Under the pieces are notes generated by a model that made no database searches, had not been told where the DNA came from, and saw only the letters and a program-made list of their open reading frames with translations. Shown here piece by piece: positions 31,049 to 40,920 of a stretch of DNA of 64,000 nucleotides; position 1 is the stretch's first letter, and every line of letters begins with the position of its first letter. The DNA is taken from positions 62,001 to 126,000 of the forward strand of contig CAKNPS010000004.1 in the NCBI GenBank assembly GCA_930990515.1, read 5' to 3'. Both the position numbers and the translations under genes were made by a program. This stretch comes from an uncultured Clostridia bacterium. GTDB taxonomy: Bacteria; Bacillota; Clostridia; Christensenellales; UBA1242.

Positions 31049-31169
31049 CTCTTATACCTTCCTTTTTTAGATTAACCTTTATGGTCAAGATAATTATAGC
31101 ATATAAAAAAATTTTTTCAAACGATTTTACAAGATTATCAAATAATTTTTTTTAATCATAAAAGAGTTT

Positions 31170-32603
31170 ATGAAATACTATTTTATTGGAATTTGTGGAA
31201 TATCAATGAGTGCACTTGCAGTATTTTTAAAAAAAGAAGGAAATGATGTTTCGGGGAGTGATTCAAATCCCGAAAATCATATTTTATATGAAAATGGAAT
31301 TTCTGTTTTTAACAAAGCAAATCTAAAAAAAATTGAAGAATGTGATGTCGTCACTTTTTCATCTGCCATTAAAGAAGATAACGAAGATTTAAAATATGCA
31401 AAGCATTTAGGTAAAAAAATTCTATCTCGTGGGGAACTTTTAGGCGAAATTTCAAAAAAATATAAGAATGTAATTGCGGTTGCAGGCTCACATGGAAAAA
31501 CGACAACAACGGCTTTAATTTATAATGTGTTGAAGATGGTAGGTAAAAATCCGACTTTGCATTTGGGTGGAATTTTAAAGGAAGAAAATAGTAATTTTGT
31601 TATTGGCGATAAGGAATATTTTGTGACGGAAGCGTGTGAATATTGTGATAATTTTTTGTTTCTTAAGCCAACAATTTCGGTTGTGACTAATATCGAACCT
31701 GAACATTTAGATTACTTTAAAACTTTTGAAAATCAACTTAAGTCGTTTGAAAAATTTAAAAAACAAAGCCTGTTTGTCTTTGAGCAAAATGGAGATTATT
31801 TTGCGGAAAATGTTCATTATGATTCAAATGGAAAATTGTGTTTTAGATTATGTTCAATAGAAAAAAATATTTTAAATAAAAAATACAAAATTAAAAATTA
31901 CAAAAATATTATAAAAAAACATAAAAAAACAGTAAAAAAATCAATAAAAAATGCATTTTTACATAAAAATAAACCAATTTTAAAATTAAATAAATATAAA
32001 TTAAAAAATTATCAAGAAAAATTAAATCTAGAAAAGAATTGTCAATTAAATTTTAAAGTGAACATATGTGAAGAAATTAATATTCAAAATATCATTATGG
32101 CATATCGTGTCTGCAAATTTTTGGAAATACCAGATAATAAGATTCTTGAAGGAATAGAAAGTTTCCAAGGTGTGAAACTTCGATTTGAAAAAGTGAACTG
32201 CTCAAAATTTCCAAATGTTATTTTAGATTACGCTCATCACCCGACAGAAATTAAAAACGCAATAAAAACTGCTTTAAAAGTTTTTAAAGATAAGAAGGTT
32301 ATCTTTATCTTTCAACCACACACATACTCAAGAACCAAAAATTTGTTAAATGAATTTATTTATGTTTTTGAAAATTTAGATAATTTAATTTTGTATAAAA
32401 CTTACGAAGCAAGAGAAAAAGAAAGTGATGGTATAAGTGCAAAAAGGTTAAAAGATTTTCTTGTAAATAAAGATGTTAGGTATTGTGATGATTTAGATTC
32501 TCTTTTGAAAATTTTAGAAAAATTTTCAAGTGATGATGTGCTTATTTTTATTGGAGCGGGCGATTTGCCTAATATGCTTTATAACGCTGGGTTTATATAT
32601 TAA
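31170..32603 (+). CDS. murC: UDP-N-acetylmuramate--L-alanine ligase with lysine-rich insert
   Basis: MurC adds L-alanine to UDP-MurNAc. The 477 residues include the Rossmann start GICGISMSALA, the P-loop GSHGKTTTT, NIEPEHLDYF and the C-terminal domain with DYAHHPTEI and FQPHTYSRT. Between the central strands, residues about 230-290 (31860-32040) form a lysine/asparagine-rich low-complexity insert of about 50 residues encoded by almost pure A/T. Most MurC proteins have a short loop there. All catalytic motifs flank the insert intact. The ribosome-binding site is weak. It is separate from murE-murD downstream. Confidence 0.93.
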   Translation: MKYYFIGICGISMSALAVFLKKEGNDVSGSDSNPENHILYENGISVFNKANLKKIEECDVVTFSSAIKEDNEDLKYAKHLGKKILSRGELLGEISKKYKNVIAVAGSHGKTTTTALIYNVLKMVGKNPTLHLGGILKEENSNFVIGDKEYFVTEACEYCDNFLFLKPTISVVTNIEPEHLDYFKTFENQLKSFEKFKKQSLFVFEQNGDYFAENVHYDSNGKLCFRLCSIEKNILNKKYKIKNYKNIIKKHKKTVKKSIKNAFLHKNKPILKLNKYKLKNYQEKLNLEKNCQLNFKVNICEEINIQNIIMAYRVCKFLEIPDNKILEGIESFQGVKLRFEKVNCSKFPNVILDYAHHPTEIKNAIKTALKVFKDKKVIFIFQPHTYSRTKNLLNEFIYVFENLDNLILYKTYEAREKESDGISAKRLKDFLVNKDVRYCDDLDSLLKILEKFSSDDVLIFIGAGDLPNMLYNAGFIY

Positions 32604-32683
32604 TGATTAAAATGAATTTTAAAAATTTTGGCAAAATTCAAAAACTTAAAACATTGTGAAAAGGTGTGGCATAAAATGAGAAT

Positions 32684-33406
32684 ATGATATTTAAATATAA
32701 AGGTAGCAGAATTTTTTATAGATACATAGAGAGAAAAACGGACGTCGTTGATGTCTTTTTGCATGGGTGGGGCTCAAACTATAATTCCCTTTTCTTTTGT
32801 CACGATTATTTGAAAAATTCTGCTCTTTTTGTTGATTTTCCACCATTTGGGAAAAGCGAAAAAACTTTGAAAGGGTGGACAATTTTTTCTTATACCACAA
32901 TGGTTGTGTCATTATGTGAACATTTGGGCATACATAAAGTTAATCTAATTGGACATTCGTTTGGAGGGAGAGTGTCAATTTTGTTTTCTTGTTTTTGCAA
33001 ATCAAGAGTGAAAAGACTTGTGCTTGTAGATAGTGCAGGACTTAAACCAAAAAGAAAGTTATCTTATTATGTTAAGGTTTCAAATTATAAGTTAAGAAAA
33101 AAACTGCATCTTGATGTGTCAAAATATGGAAGTTGTGACTATCTTGCCTTAGATAAAGATATGCGAAAAGTTTTTACTAACATTGTAAAAACAAATCTTG
33201 ATGATTTTTTGGAAAATATTGAAGCCGAGACATTAATTATTTTTGGGGAGAAAGATAATGTAACGCCACTTTATATGGCAAAGCGATTAAAGAAAAAAAT
33301 AAAGAATAGCAAGTTAAAAATTATTCCTAATGGTTCGCATTTTTGTTTTATAGATAATAAGTATCTTTTTCTTCGTTATTTGAAGGAATTTTTAGAGGAG
33401 GCTTAA
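32684..33406 (+). CDS. Alpha/beta hydrolase
   Basis: The 240-residue protein has the alpha/beta-hydrolase fold with the nucleophile elbow GHSFGG near residue 91, the Asp in FGEKDNV and the catalytic His in NGSHF close to the end. HGWGSNY forms the oxyanion loop. It may act on an ester or amide; the substrate is unknown. It overlaps murF by 1 nt, and its placement between murC and murF suggests a cell-wall or lipid substrate. A TAAAAT box ends 6 nt before the ATG and no Shine-Dalgarno is present. Confidence 0.85.
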   Translation: MIFKYKGSRIFYRYIERKTDVVDVFLHGWGSNYNSLFFCHDYLKNSALFVDFPPFGKSEKTLKGWTIFSYTTMVVSLCEHLGIHKVNLIGHSFGGRVSILFSCFCKSRVKRLVLVDSAGLKPKRKLSYYVKVSNYKLRKKLHLDVSKYGSCDYLALDKDMRKVFTNIVKTNLDDFLENIEAETLIIFGEKDNVTPLYMAKRLKKKIKNSKLKIIPNGSHFCFIDNKYLFLRYLKEFLEEA

Positions 33407-34818
33407 TGGGGTTTTTGTATGGATTTTTGTATGCAATCGCTTTAGTTTTACTTTCCTTACCACTTTTTAAGGTGTATCAGTTAGAAGGGTATAAAATAAA
33501 AAAATATTTAAAAAAAGTCCTTCATTTTAATTTTGCATTTGGGGATAAAAACAAAATAAATTTCACAAATAGGCTAAAAAGATGCATTTTTTGCGATTTT
33601 TTATTGATTTTTTTAATTTTTTCTTTAATTTTTTACTTTATTAATGTTTTTTATATCTATATCATTATGGCTTTAGTAGGAATAATTTTTCTGCCATTTT
33701 TTATTGTCATATCTCACTATATTGTTATGCCGATTGAAAATGTGATTATATGTTCATATATAAAAAAGGCTAAAATTAAACTTCAAAGTTTGCCGTGCAA
33801 AAAGATTGCAATAACTGGGAGTTTTGGAAAAACTTCAACAAAAAATATTTTGTTTCAAATTTTGTCGCAAAAATATAAAGTGTGTGCAACACCGAAAAGT
33901 TACAACACGCCAATGGGTATATGTAAAACAATTTTAGAAAACCTAACCGAAAAAGACGATTTCTTTATTGTTGAAATGGGTGCAAGACATGAAGGAGATA
34001 TTGCTTTTTTGTGTAAACTTGTTGGGGCTGATTATGGCATTTTAACTCCAGTTGGAAATTGTCATATTGAAACATTTAAGACATTAGAAAATGTGGAAAA
34101 AACAAAATTTGAAATTTGTGAAAATGTCAAAAATTTAATGATAATAAGTTCCAAAAGTTCGTCTAATAAAAAACTTTATGAAAAATGCGAGAAGAAAAAA
34201 TATCTAATTTCAGATGAAAATTCTTTTGCTTATGCAAATAACATTAAGTTTAAAAATCTAAAGACCTATTTTGATTTACATATTGATAACAAAGTTTTAA
34301 GTTGCTCCACAAATTTGCTTGGGCAAGTGAATGTAGACAATATTGTGCTGGCTTCCGCACTTGCTTATCTTTTAGGAGTGGATATTTTTGATATTAAAAA
34401 TGGAATTGAAAGTTTAAAAAGTGTTCCGCATCGAATGGAATTAATTAAAGGCTTTGCAAATGTGATTGACGATTCTTACAACAGTAATTTCGTTGGCTTT
34501 AAAGAAGCATTGTCTATTGTTGCTTCTTTTGAAGGCGATAAGATTTTAGTAACTCCGGGAATGGTGGAACTTGGTGAAAAACAATATGAACTTAATTTTG
34601 AAATTGGCAAAGAAATTGCAAAAGTTTGTGATTATGTCATTATTATGAACAAAGTGAATAGTTCAGCATTAACAGAAGGACTTCTTAATAAATCATTTAA
34701 AAAGAAAAATATTTTCTATGCAAATACGCGTGCTGAACAAAAAGAAATATTGAAAAAACTTGTAAAAAAAGGAGATATTGTGCTTTTTGAAAATGATTTA
34801 CCAGACAATTATAAATAG
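33406..34818 (+). CDS. murF: MurF-type ligase with membrane-spanning N-terminus
   Basis: MurF joins D-Ala-D-Ala to UDP-MurNAc-tripeptide. The core motifs are ITGSFGKTSTKN (P-loop), VEMGARHEGDI, the VDDSYNSNF-type block (IDDSYNSN) and a glutamate-ligase C-terminal domain (470 residues). Unlike soluble MurF, the first 120 residues contain about three hydrophobic segments, so the enzyme should be membrane-anchored; similar forms occur in some Clostridia. It is next to ddl, which supplies D-Ala-D-Ala, supporting the role. AGGAGG precedes the ATG. Confidence 0.88.
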   Translation: MGFLYGFLYAIALVLLSLPLFKVYQLEGYKIKKYLKKVLHFNFAFGDKNKINFTNRLKRCIFCDFLLIFLIFSLIFYFINVFYIYIIMALVGIIFLPFFIVISHYIVMPIENVIICSYIKKAKIKLQSLPCKKIAITGSFGKTSTKNILFQILSQKYKVCATPKSYNTPMGICKTILENLTEKDDFFIVEMGARHEGDIAFLCKLVGADYGILTPVGNCHIETFKTLENVEKTKFEICENVKNLMIISSKSSSNKKLYEKCEKKKYLISDENSFAYANNIKFKNLKTYFDLHIDNKVLSCSTNLLGQVNVDNIVLASALAYLLGVDIFDIKNGIESLKSVPHRMELIKGFANVIDDSYNSNFVGFKEALSIVASFEGDKILVTPGMVELGEKQYELNFEIGKEIAKVCDYVIIMNKVNSSALTEGLLNKSFKKKNIFYANTRAEQKEILKKLVKKGDIVLFENDLPDNYK

Positions 34819-34908
34819 TTTTGTCGCTTTTTAAATCAAATTACATCTCAATTAACTAAAATGCTATTAATATCATATAAATTTCAAAAGCATTAAAACG
34901 GAGTTATT

Positions 34909-36033
34909 ATGAAAAAGATTGTTGTTTTAATTTATGGCGGGAAAAGTGTGGAACACGATATTTCCATTATCACGGCTTTGCAGACACTAAGGAATATTGA
35001 TAAATTTTATAATGTCATTCCAATTTATATTGGGAGAAATGGAGTTTGGCAAACAGCAGAAAATTTGTCCGATACTTCAATTTATAGCGATTTTGAAAAT
35101 AAAGCAAAAAAGTTGAGATATGTGACAGTTATTTCTGGAAAACCATATATTGCCTATCGTAAAAATGGTAAGTATTCTAAATTTCAAGTGGTAGATTTTG
35201 CTCTTTTATGTATGCATGGTAGGTTTGGCGAAGATGGAGGAGTTCAAGGAATTTTGGAATGCTCTCAAATTCCATATTCCAGTTGTAATATAAGGTCAAG
35301 TGCAATCACAATGGATAAAATTCTGACTAAAGATATTTTAGTGTCAAGAGAATTTCCATATTTACCATATTATGCTTTAACCTATTATGAGTATAAAAAA
35401 GACAAAGATAAAAAAATCAAAAACATACTTTCAAAACTAAAATTTCCGCTCATATTAAAGCCTGCAAATCTTGGAAGTTCAATTGGTATTAAAATTTGTA
35501 GAACAAAAGAAGAACTAATTGAAGGGATTGAATATTGCTCAAAATTTGACAATCGCATTTTAGTTGAAAAATATTTAGAAGACTTTGAAGAATATAATTG
35601 TGCAGCAATTTTTATTAATGGCGAAATTAAAGTTTCTGATGTTAACAAAGTAACAAAAAAAGATGACATTTTTTCTTTCAAAGATAAATATTTAGATGAT
35701 AAAGTTAAAGAACAAGAGAATATTGACAAAAAGTTGATTTTAAAAATCAAGAATTTGACAGAAAAGTTATATTCTACATTTGATTGTTTTGGAGTTGTTA
35801 GAGTGGACTATATTTATGATAAGAAAACTTCCAAAGTGTATGTCAACGAGTTAAATAGTATTCCAGGTTCACTTGCCTTTTATCTTTTTAAAGATTTATC
35901 GTTTAAAGATTTGACAACTTGTTTAATTGAAGAAGGTTTACAAAGAGCAATGAAAGAACAATATGTTTCTGCTTATGACAGTGAAGCGTTGGAAGTGTTT
36001 GAAAAATTAAATCTTGAAAATATTAAAAAATAA
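34909..36033 (+). CDS. ddl: D-alanine--D-alanine ligase
   Basis: Ddl forms the dipeptide used by MurF. The 374-residue ATP-grasp enzyme begins VVLIYGGKSVEHDIS. It has HGRFGEDGGVQG (substrate loop), ILKPANLGSSIGI (ATP-binding lysine region) and the C-terminal RVDYIYD and NELNSIPGS with the metal-binding Asn/Glu. All key residues are present. It lies 90 nt after murF with a ribosome-binding site and is followed by a terminator. Confidence 0.95.
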   Translation: MKKIVVLIYGGKSVEHDISIITALQTLRNIDKFYNVIPIYIGRNGVWQTAENLSDTSIYSDFENKAKKLRYVTVISGKPYIAYRKNGKYSKFQVVDFALLCMHGRFGEDGGVQGILECSQIPYSSCNIRSSAITMDKILTKDILVSREFPYLPYYALTYYEYKKDKDKKIKNILSKLKFPLILKPANLGSSIGIKICRTKEELIEGIEYCSKFDNRILVEKYLEDFEEYNCAAIFINGEIKVSDVNKVTKKDDIFSFKDKYLDDKVKEQENIDKKLILKIKNLTEKLYSTFDCFGVVRVDYIYDKKTSKVYVNELNSIPGSLAFYLFKDLSFKDLTTCLIEEGLQRAMKEQYVSAYDSEALEVFEKLNLENIKK

Positions 36034-36044
36034 GTAAAAAATAA

Positions 36045-36086
36045 TAAAAAATACCAAAATAAATAGGAAATTTTGGTATTTTTTTT
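36045..36086 (+). terminator. Terminator after ddl
   Basis: AATACCAAAA (about 36050-36059) pairs with TTTTGGTATT (36071-36080) before a T run. Confidence 0.85.
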
Positions 36087-36122
36087 ATAAAATTTAATAT
36101 TTTTTATTGCTTTTATATAAAA

Positions 36123-37073
36123 TTATTTATTGATAAATTCCCAAAGCATTGAGTTTTCAGGAATAACCGATTTATCAAGTTTTTCAGATGCGTCTAACGG
36201 TTTTATTAAACGATATACTTCATCGTTGCCTTCTGTTTGCATTAAAAGGGGTTTTAAATATTTTGCATAAAGCATAAGTTCATATCTATGTGTTGAATTG
36301 ATAATATAGTCCACTGTTTGCTTATATGGGTGAATGTACAAGTCTTCACTCGCAAGTGTATGTTCCCATGTTTTAAATGTTTGCTCAATATTTGCTCCAC
36401 GGTTGTAATAATCTCGTAGACATCTTCTCATAAGACGAAGTTCTTTCGCTTCCAAAACAATTTTATTTCTTAAGTAGAAATTTGCGTTAGGAGAGATATA
36501 CACTTTGTAAGTAGCAGTTAAGTTTTCTTTTAAGTTCATAAGATTTGGATTTAATGCGTGTAAACCTTCCACAATTAGTATTGTGTTTTTCTTAGTCTTT
36601 ATTGTTTGCGTAAAATCTTCTGGCCTATTTTTAACAAAATTGTAAATTGGCATCTCTGCTTCGCCATCTTTTATTAAGTCTTTCAAAAATTCGTTAAATT
36701 GTTTGACATTTATTGTGGAAAAACTGTCATAATCCAATGCTCCGTCAGGAAGAACGGCTCTTTCGTTTAATGGAACAAGAAAGTTATCTAAAGATATGGT
36801 TACCGAATTGTAGCCAAAATCGTGCAATTTTTCTTGAATTATTTTTGAAGTAGTTGTTTTTCCAGCAGAAGTTGGGCCACAAAGAAGAATGATTTTCTTG
36901 TTTCCATAAGATAGAAAATCAAAGACTAATTCACTTACTTGGCTATGATATTTTTCTTCTTCAAATTTAATAAAAGCATCTCTATCTTCTAAAATGATTT
37001 CGTTCATTTTTTCAATGGAAACTTTATCCTTTAATAATACCGCTGGATTGTTTATAAATTCAATTCTTTTCAT
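36123..37073 (-). CDS. Uridine-kinase-like nucleoside kinase lacking the N-terminal TGS part
   Basis: The 316-residue protein has a P-loop LLCGPTSAGKTTTSKII near residue 62, SLDNFLVP, a YDSFSTI segment and ILIVEGLHALNP, typical of the uridine-kinase-like domain in Firmicute nucleoside kinases. Those proteins are about 550 residues with an N-terminal TGS/ThrRS-like region; here only about 40 residues precede the kinase (YHSQVSELV matches its start). The substrate is presumed to be a pyrimidine nucleoside, unproven. It is antisense between ddl and murE. AAAGGAA precedes the ATG. Confidence 0.82.
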   Translation of the reverse strand: MKRIEFINNPAVLLKDKVSIEKMNEIILEDRDAFIKFEEEKYHSQVSELVFDFLSYGNKKIILLCGPTSAGKTTTSKIIQEKLHDFGYNSVTISLDNFLVPLNERAVLPDGALDYDSFSTINVKQFNEFLKDLIKDGEAEMPIYNFVKNRPEDFTQTIKTKKNTILIVEGLHALNPNLMNLKENLTATYKVYISPNANFYLRNKIVLEAKELRLMRRCLRDYYNRGANIEQTFKTWEHTLASEDLYIHPYKQTVDYIINSTHRYELMLYAKYLKPLLMQTEGNDEVYRLIKPLDASEKLDKSVIPENSMLWEFINK

Positions 37074-37210
37074 TTCAATTCCTTTTAACTATTTAATGAT
37101 ATCATAAAAGACTTTTAAAAACAAAATTATTTTGTCATATTTTATCTTTTTTTGTCTTGGCAACAAAATTTTATTTTTAACATATTAAAATATGTATTAA
37201 AGGAGATTTT

Positions 37211-38671
37211 ATGAAAGTCAGTAAACTTTTTAATGGTATTAAAATTTTAAATAAATGTGATTTAGATTTAGATATAAAGGAAGTAAAAAAGAATAGTAAA
37301 AATGTCAAGCAAGGTGATATATTTTTCGACCTTTCTTCTTCGTATGAGTGTGGTCTAAAAAACTGCCAAGAAGCATTATCTAATGGGGCGGTTATGGTGG
37401 TAAGTGAAAATCGATTGCCACTTAAAAATTTATGTTTGGTGCAAGATTCTCATTCTGCCTTTTCTTCAGCATGTGAAAACTATTATGATGAACCTAGCAC
37501 AAAAATGAAAATTATTGGAATCACAGGAACGAACGGAAAAACAACTTGTGCTCATTTAATAAGTGAAATGTTAAAAGGTCAAGGTAAAAACGTTGGAACA
37601 ATCGGGACTATGGGTGTAAAGTTCGCGGGGCAAGATATTGACTATTCTATGACCACTCCTGATGCAGATGATTTGCAAAGATCTTTTTACGAAATGCAAA
37701 AAAGCGGAGTGGAGTATGTGGTTATGGAAGTTTCTGCTCACGCGATTGCTCAAAGGAGAGTGGAAGGGGTTAAATTTGAAGTCGGTGTTTTGACGAATAT
37801 AACGCAAGACCATTTAGATTATTTTGGGACAATGGAGAACTACCGTGACTGTAAACTTTCATTTTTTACTGACGAATATATTAAAAGTGCTGTTGTGTCA
37901 AGTGATGATGAAAGTGGAAGAGAGTTATTAAAAAATATAAAAGTGCCAGCACTTTCTTTTGGCTTGCAAAATCCTGCTGATGTGTTTGCAGTAAAAATTA
38001 AAGGTGGACTTGATGGTGCGGAATTTTACGGAAATATCTTAGATGATGTCTATAAAGTAAAAACAAATTTGGTGGGAGATTATAATGTTTCAAATGTCCT
38101 TGCGAGTCTATCGGTTATGGCAACTCTAGGTTTTGATGTTGGCAAGGCAGTGGAAAGTTTAAAGACGATAAAGCCAGTCGCAGGTCGATTTAATGTCATT
38201 AAATATAAAGGAAAATATATTGTAATTGATTTTGCTCACACGCCTGATGGGTTAGAAAATGTTTTAAAAACTGCAAAGAAAATTTGTAAAGGGAAACTAT
38301 ATTGTGTTTTTGGCTGTGGCGGAAATCGCGACAGTGGGAAAAGACCTAAGATGGGAGCAATTGCCGAAAAATATTCTGATTATGTTTGTGTGACAAATGA
38401 TAATCCTAGATTTGAAAATCCTGTAAAAATCGCTAGCGACATTGAAAAAGGAATGAAAAAACCACATTTTGTGGAATTAGATAGACAAACTGCGATAGAA
38501 AAAATGATTTCCTTATCAAAAAAAGATGATGTTATTTTGATTGCTGGTAAAGGTGGAGAAAAATACCAGATTGTAGGAGATAAAAAATTAGATTATAACG
38601 ATTTTGACGCGGTATATAAGATTATCAAAAATGATGTAAAAAAGGAAATAAAGGAGAAGTATGGTAATTAA
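37211..38671 (+). CDS. murE: MurE, UDP-MurNAc-L-Ala-D-Glu:meso-DAP ligase
   Basis: MurE adds the third amino acid of the peptide stem. The 486 residues include GTNGKTTCAHL (P-loop), the TTPDADDLQ block, FAHTPDGLENV and the diaminopimelate-specific DNPR motif in TNDNPRFENP, which indicates a meso-DAP peptidoglycan. All domains are complete. It opens the murE-mraY-murD-ftsW run and overlaps mraY by 11 nt. ftsI/spoVD, which usually precedes it, is absent. Confidence 0.95.
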   Translation: MKVSKLFNGIKILNKCDLDLDIKEVKKNSKNVKQGDIFFDLSSSYECGLKNCQEALSNGAVMVVSENRLPLKNLCLVQDSHSAFSSACENYYDEPSTKMKIIGITGTNGKTTCAHLISEMLKGQGKNVGTIGTMGVKFAGQDIDYSMTTPDADDLQRSFYEMQKSGVEYVVMEVSAHAIAQRRVEGVKFEVGVLTNITQDHLDYFGTMENYRDCKLSFFTDEYIKSAVVSSDDESGRELLKNIKVPALSFGLQNPADVFAVKIKGGLDGAEFYGNILDDVYKVKTNLVGDYNVSNVLASLSVMATLGFDVGKAVESLKTIKPVAGRFNVIKYKGKYIVIDFAHTPDGLENVLKTAKKICKGKLYCVFGCGGNRDSGKRPKMGAIAEKYSDYVCVTNDNPRFENPVKIASDIEKGMKKPHFVELDRQTAIEKMISLSKKDDVILIAGKGGEKYQIVGDKKLDYNDFDAVYKIIKNDVKKEIKEKYGN

Positions 38672-39620
38672 GTATATTTTGTGCGGTGTTGTTGCATTAA
38701 TTTTCTCCGCACTAATTGCTCCTTTTGTTATTTCAATGTGCAAAAAATTTAAGGCTTCACAAAGCATTTTGCACTATGTGGACAAGCATAAAGGCAAGGA
38801 AGGAACTCCGACAATGGGCGGAATTATTTTTCTTGTTTCTCTAATTTGTGGGCTGTGTTTTTTGTTACCTGAAGAAAGATTCGGAGCATTATTTTTAGTA
38901 ATCGTGACACTAGGTTATGCACTTTTAGGATTTTTAGATGATTTCATAAAAGTGCATTATCATCACAATGAAGGTTTAAAGCCTTATCAAAAGATTATCG
39001 GGCAGTTTGGGCTTAGTTTAATTGTTGCTCTATACATCTATTTTTCAGGTAGGACAAGCCTTAACTTTTTTGGACTAACTTTTGATATTGGCTTTTTCAT
39101 TATTCCACTAGTCATCCTTGTTTTACTGGCAACAACGAATAGTGTGAATTTGACTGATGGACTAGATGGTCTTGCAGGAAGTGTAAGTTTTGTTTATCTT
39201 CTTATTTTTGGCATTATTCTGACACTTTTTGATAGTGCTGAAATGACCAATCTTGCACTTATCACTTTTTCCTTGTGTGGTGGGCTTTTAGGATTTTTAA
39301 TATTCAATGTTTATCCTGCAAAAATTTTTATGGGAGATACTGGCTCATTGGCGCTGGGTGGTTTCATTGGAACTGTGGCAGTTTTATCTTCACTAGAACT
39401 AATTTTGCCAATTATGGGAATTATGTTTGTGCTTTCAGCAGTTTCTGATATTTTGCAAGTTCTACACTATAAAAGGACGCATAAAAGAATTTTTATTATG
39501 GCGCCACTTCATCACCATTTTGAACAGAAGGGTGTTCACGAGAATCGAATTGTTTTTGCGTATTTGATTATAACTTTGGTTATGTCTTTAGGGGTGCTTT
39601 GCATATATTTAATCGTGTAA
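38661..39620 (+). CDS. mraY: Phospho-MurNAc-pentapeptide transferase MraY
   Basis: MraY makes lipid I on the inner membrane face. The 319-residue polytopic protein has GTPTMGG, the catalytic Asp-rich LDDFIKVH, NSVNLTDGLDGLA, FMGDTGSLALGG and the APLHHHFE signature. About ten transmembrane segments are visible. AAGGAG precedes the ATG, which lies inside the end of murE. It is followed by murD after 10 nt, the canonical division-cell-wall order. Confidence 0.96.
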   Translation: MVIKYILCGVVALIFSALIAPFVISMCKKFKASQSILHYVDKHKGKEGTPTMGGIIFLVSLICGLCFLLPEERFGALFLVIVTLGYALLGFLDDFIKVHYHHNEGLKPYQKIIGQFGLSLIVALYIYFSGRTSLNFFGLTFDIGFFIIPLVILVLLATTNSVNLTDGLDGLAGSVSFVYLLIFGIILTLFDSAEMTNLALITFSLCGGLLGFLIFNVYPAKIFMGDTGSLALGGFIGTVAVLSSLELILPIMGIMFVLSAVSDILQVLHYKRTHKRIFIMAPLHHHFEQKGVHENRIVFAYLIITLVMSLGVLCIYLIV

Positions 39621-39630
39621 GGCGGTTAAT

Positions 39631-40920
39631 ATGAATTTTAAAAATAAGAAATGTTTAGTATATGGGCTTGGGGAAAGTGGACGGAGTGCAATAAAACTTC
39701 TAACCACACTTAATGCTCACGTCTTTTTTTATGATGAAGATATAAACTACTATAATCAAATTGGATATGTTAAAGATTTATCAAAAGAAAAATTTGACTA
39801 TTGCATAATAAGCCCCGGAGTGAAAGTTAAGGGAAATGAAAATATTGAAATTTTAAAACAAAACAAAACCAAAATCTTGTCTGAATTAGATTTAGGCTAT
39901 CTTTTTATTAAAGGAAAAATTATTGCTGTAACTGGAACAAATGGTAAAACGACCACTTGTATGCTTCTATACAAAATTTTGAAGGAAGCAGGGAAAGATG
40001 TTTATCTTTGTGGAAATATTGGACTTCCTATAACGAATTTGTATGGAAAGACAAATAAGAATAGTGTGATTGTATGTGAAGTCAGTAGTTTTCAACTTGA
40101 GACGTCTTCCCTTTTTCGCTGTGAAGTCGGTGCAATTTTAAACATCAAACCTGACCACTTGGATAGGCATGGGGGTTTTGAAGAGTATGTGGAAGTTAAA
40201 AGAAAGTTGTTAAAAATGGCAAAAAGAGATGTTTTAAACCTAGATGACGAAATTGTTAAAAAACTTATCATAAACAAAAATTTTACATTTTTTTCTAAAA
40301 AAACATTAAAAAAAGGCGTTTTTATTAAAAATAATTGCATTTTTTATAATAAAACTAAAATTTTCGATTTAAATAATTTGAATTTATTAGGAGAAAAAAA
40401 TTTAGAAAATGTGCTTGCAGCAGTTGCGTGTTTAATTGATTTTAAAATTCCAAATATGGTTTTTAACAAGGCGATTTTATCTTTTAAGCCTGCTTCACAT
40501 AGATTGGAAAAAGTGGGAGAATGGAAAGGAATAACTTTTATTGATGATAGTAAAGCCACAAATATTGCCTCAACAATTAATGCCTTAACAGCATTTAAAA
40601 ATAAAGAAATTGTCCTTCTTTTAGGTGGACAGGGGAAAGGTTATCCTTATGATGAAATCTTTGAATATAATACCAAAAAGATTATCGCGTTTGGTGAAGA
40701 AGGAAAAAGCATTTTTGAGTGTGCAAAGAAATATAATAAAAATGTGGAACTTTTCTCAAATTTTGAAAGTGCTTGCAGTTTTGCCGTTAAAACAGCACAA
40801 AGCGGAGATGTTGTTTTGCTTTCACCTGCCTGCTCTAGTTATGACGAGTTTTCTTCATATATTGAAAGGGGAGAAAAGTTTAAAGAAATTGTTTTGAGGT
40901 TTATTAGTGAACAAAATTAA
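39631..40920 (+). CDS. murD: UDP-N-acetylmuramoylalanine--D-glutamate ligase
   Basis: MurD adds D-glutamate to UDP-MurNAc-L-Ala. The 429-residue protein has YGLGESGRSA at the start, the P-loop GTNGKTTT, KPDHLDRH, the SHRLE block with IDDSKATN and the C-terminal SPACSSYDEF motif. The region at 205-260 is rich in Lys/Asn, reflecting AT-rich DNA, but is not a clear insertion. It overlaps ftsW by 14 nt. Confidence 0.95.
   Translation: MNFKNKKCLVYGLGESGRSAIKLLTTLNAHVFFYDEDINYYNQIGYVKDLSKEKFDYCIISPGVKVKGNENIEILKQNKTKILSELDLGYLFIKGKIIAVTGTNGKTTTCMLLYKILKEAGKDVYLCGNIGLPITNLYGKTNKNSVIVCEVSSFQLETSSLFRCEVGAILNIKPDHLDRHGGFEEYVEVKRKLLKMAKRDVLNLDDEIVKKLIINKNFTFFSKKTLKKGVFIKNNCIFYNKTKIFDLNNLNLLGEKNLENVLAAVACLIDFKIPNMVFNKAILSFKPASHRLEKVGEWKGITFIDDSKATNIASTINALTAFKNKEIVLLLGGQGKGYPYDEIFEYNTKKIIAFGEEGKSIFECAKKYNKNVELFSNFESACSFAVKTAQSGDVVLLSPACSSYDEFSSYIERGEKFKEIVLRFISEQN

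Noticed and set aside
31100..31169. Leaderless start for murC
   Set aside because: No clear -10 box at 5-7 nt before the ATG and a weak purine-rich site is present, so the mode of initiation is undecided.
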